In this document: positions 59,572 through 64,000 of the stretch, piece by piece
Layout of the letters: the number at the start of each line of letters is the position of its first letter
Position numbering within the stretch: the stretch's first letter is position 1
Assembly (NCBI GenBank): GCA_002081555.1
Contig: MZNV01001755.1
Span: forward strand, 18,333-82,332
Length of the DNA: 64,000 bases
Source of the DNA: Protostelium mycophagum
Taxonomy: Eukaryota > Evosea > Variosea > Protosteliida > Protosteliaceae
Direction of reading: 5' to 3'
The notes under the pieces: generated by a model
What the model was told of the DNA's origin: nothing
What the model saw: the letters and a program-made list of their open reading frames with translations, nothing else
Databases searched by the model: none
Position numbers and translations under genes: made by a program

Positions 59572-60093
59572 TCATTTTGGTACCTCAGCCTTAGTGTAGT
59601 CCACTCTGGGATCCCAAATGCCTGATCAGATCATTAATCAGTGTTTTCACCATTTAAATCTCTGACAAAGAATGTGGATGTCTGCTTACCTTGAATGCTA
59701 CGTCTCGAGGTTTCAATCTTGAAACCATTTGGTCTGGCTTTAATCCCCCACTGGTTTCTCAAAAATGAAAAGCGCTCTTCCACCTCTTGTTGTGTTGGAT
59801 TTCTTAAAAGAAGAGGCCTCTTGGAACCGTTCACTGCCAAGGCTTAGAGTTGCATTATTTCATCTGATTTACCATAATATCCAGTGACTTTGACGGCCCT
59901 TCCGGATGCTTCTGTTACCTCTATCTGTGGGTTCTTTGCCTTAAACTCCTCCAGTCCCTTCTTAACCCATTCTCTGAATAAAAACATGAGATGATGACAA
60001 CATATTCCCAACAAACCTGCATCCAGAAGATCCAGGGTGAGTTTGGCTGTAACGGAAGGTGATTTTTTGCAGTTGCCACACTCCGTTCTGCAT
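59572..60093 (-). CDS. MRPL43: Mitochondrial large-subunit ribosomal protein mL43
   Basis: Start MQNGVWQLQKITFRYSQTHP, then GSSGCREWVKKGLEEFKAKN, PQIEVTEASGRAVKVTGYY, SKRPLLLRNPTQQEVEERFS and FLRNQWGIKARPNGF. The last exon encodes GIWDPRVDYTKAEVPK. The GSS-x-G-x-R-x-F/W element and E-V-x-x-R region match the L51/S25/CI-B8 thioredoxin-like domain of mL43. Four exons, about 130 residues. Divergent from the Shk-type kinase, 113 nt apart. Confidence 0.9.
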
Positions 60094-60206
60094 CGTGATG
60101 TGATTTGATATCAGATGAATGCTGATATCAGCGATTTTTTTGGTTTTTCCGGAGTCAGAAAAGCATTCATCCATCTTTGTGCAGCCACAGCCGAGGACAT
60201 TCAAAA

Positions 60207-63171
<2,965 letters not shown>

Positions 63172-63480
63172 TAAATTTGGGATCGGTTCTTTATCTGTGT
63201 CTGTCATTCTTCATCTTTCAATGTGAGCTGGACCTCTGAAAAATACGGGTGTCATCCATTGGATTGTTTGAGACTTTAACATTCTGACGTAATCTAAGGT
63301 CTGTTGGTGTTGAACCATTTTTTGAAATGTCGGGTATTTATAGATCATTTTTACATTTTTCTGACTTCCACAGCTCGTCCATATTGAACTGTCTTCAAGG
63401 TAAGTTCATACGCCAACGCTTGGACAATCTTTGAGACATTGGCATTGATTCATTCTTACCCATCTAACCTCTGAATCACA

Positions 63481-64000
63481 GATGACTGAGACCAATTTGG
63501 AGAAATTCAAGCGTCTGATGGATGCCAATTATCCAGCCGGTGAGAGATATGTGGATCAGAAAGGAGTCGCCCGTAAGAAGGATTTTGACTCCCTCCTCGT
63601 TGAACTTGCAACAAAGACCACAGAGACTTTCAGTGTGGCTGCTCGTGGACCTCTAATTGCAGCTCTTACTGCTGACGGTTTTTTTGAGCCTGCCGAAGGA
63701 GGTGCCTCAGCTGGTGAGTAGACGTCCAATTCAGAAATTTTATCTTCGTGTGCTGCCACTTAGGCGTTCACGCACTGATCTGAGTTAGTGATTCCCTCTC
63801 CTGTGTTTCAAGAGGCCCTAGTATTATATCCAGATAATGCCGCTGCACGTATTTTACACTACATCAGGCACGAGCCTACCTTGAAACAGTTCCTCAGGGA
63901 AAACTACTCCGAATACATGCCTCTACCTGAACATCCACCATGGACATTTGGCCAGAGGGGAAATCTTTTCGAGAGAGACTCTGCAATCACTGAGCTACGC
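63481..64000 (+). CDS. Unknown protein, partial at window edge
   Basis: First exon 63481-63713: MTETNLEKFKRLMDANYPAG, ERYVDQKGVARKKDFDSLLV, FSVAARGPLIAALTADGFF. A GT-AG intron (63714-63788) leads to a second exon open to the window end: VIPSPVFQEALVLYPDNAAA, ILHYIRHEPTLKQFLREN, PLPEHPPWTFGQRGNLFERD. No family recognised; the frame runs off the window. Confidence 0.6.

Overview
This window is intron-rich nuclear DNA from a free-living unicellular eukaryote. The pattern best fits an amoebozoan (slime-mould-like) protist. A Shk-type kinase with a C-terminal SH2 domain, a BTB-BACK-discoidin-like protein, an FHA protein, a GATA factor with extra zinc ligands and LRR/cysteine-rich surface proteins sit among ordinary mitochondrial and secretory-pathway genes. 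Most genes carry several GT-AG introns of about 36 to 100 nt and lie close together: divergent starts can be about 80-95 bp apart and convergent stops about 40 bp. The lineage call is inference, not proof.

Layout. 0.4-3.2 kb (+): Yippee-like zinc protein, tRNA 2'-phosphotransferase, four-helix membrane protein. 3.4-9.6 kb (-): a long gene for a little elongation complex ICE2/NARG2-like protein. One intron holds a 5S rRNA gene and another holds a minisatellite. 9.8-17.4 kb: RIIa-like dimerisation protein, METTL13/EEF1AKMT4-type methyltransferase, mitochondrial enoyl reductase, two-TM protein, TMEM208, LRR surface receptor. 18-29 kb: secreted Cys-rich protein, MFS transporter, two poorly supported convergent genes, short-chain dehydrogenase, F-box protein, R-SNARE, UNC93-like transporter. 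30-43 kb: DGAT1-type acyltransferase, secreted protein, GATA factor, inositol phosphate kinase, ATP synthase delta, EI24-like protein, FHA protein, BTB-BACK-discoidin protein. 43-50.6 kb: lysyl-oxidase-like surface protein, a tandem pair of LETM1-like genes, four-TM protein. 50.7-64 kb: HflX GTPase, coiled-coil protein, unknown protein, PAS protein, mitochondrial ribosomal mL43, Shk-type kinase, and a gene running off the edge.

The most unusual signal is not a gene. The introns share a small vocabulary of recurring words. ATCTACAACG or its complement CGTTGTAGAT often forms the 3' splice site itself. GAAATTTC recurs in runs with about 10-nt spacing. GGCGGGAAA, GATGACGTCATC, the palindrome TTTGCGGCAGAGCCGCAAA and a GCGGTAATTACCG-type word also recur. 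These are far denser than chance and suggest related or mobile introns (introner-like) or a lineage-specific splicing signal. No plasmid, phage, CRISPR or complete transposon was seen.
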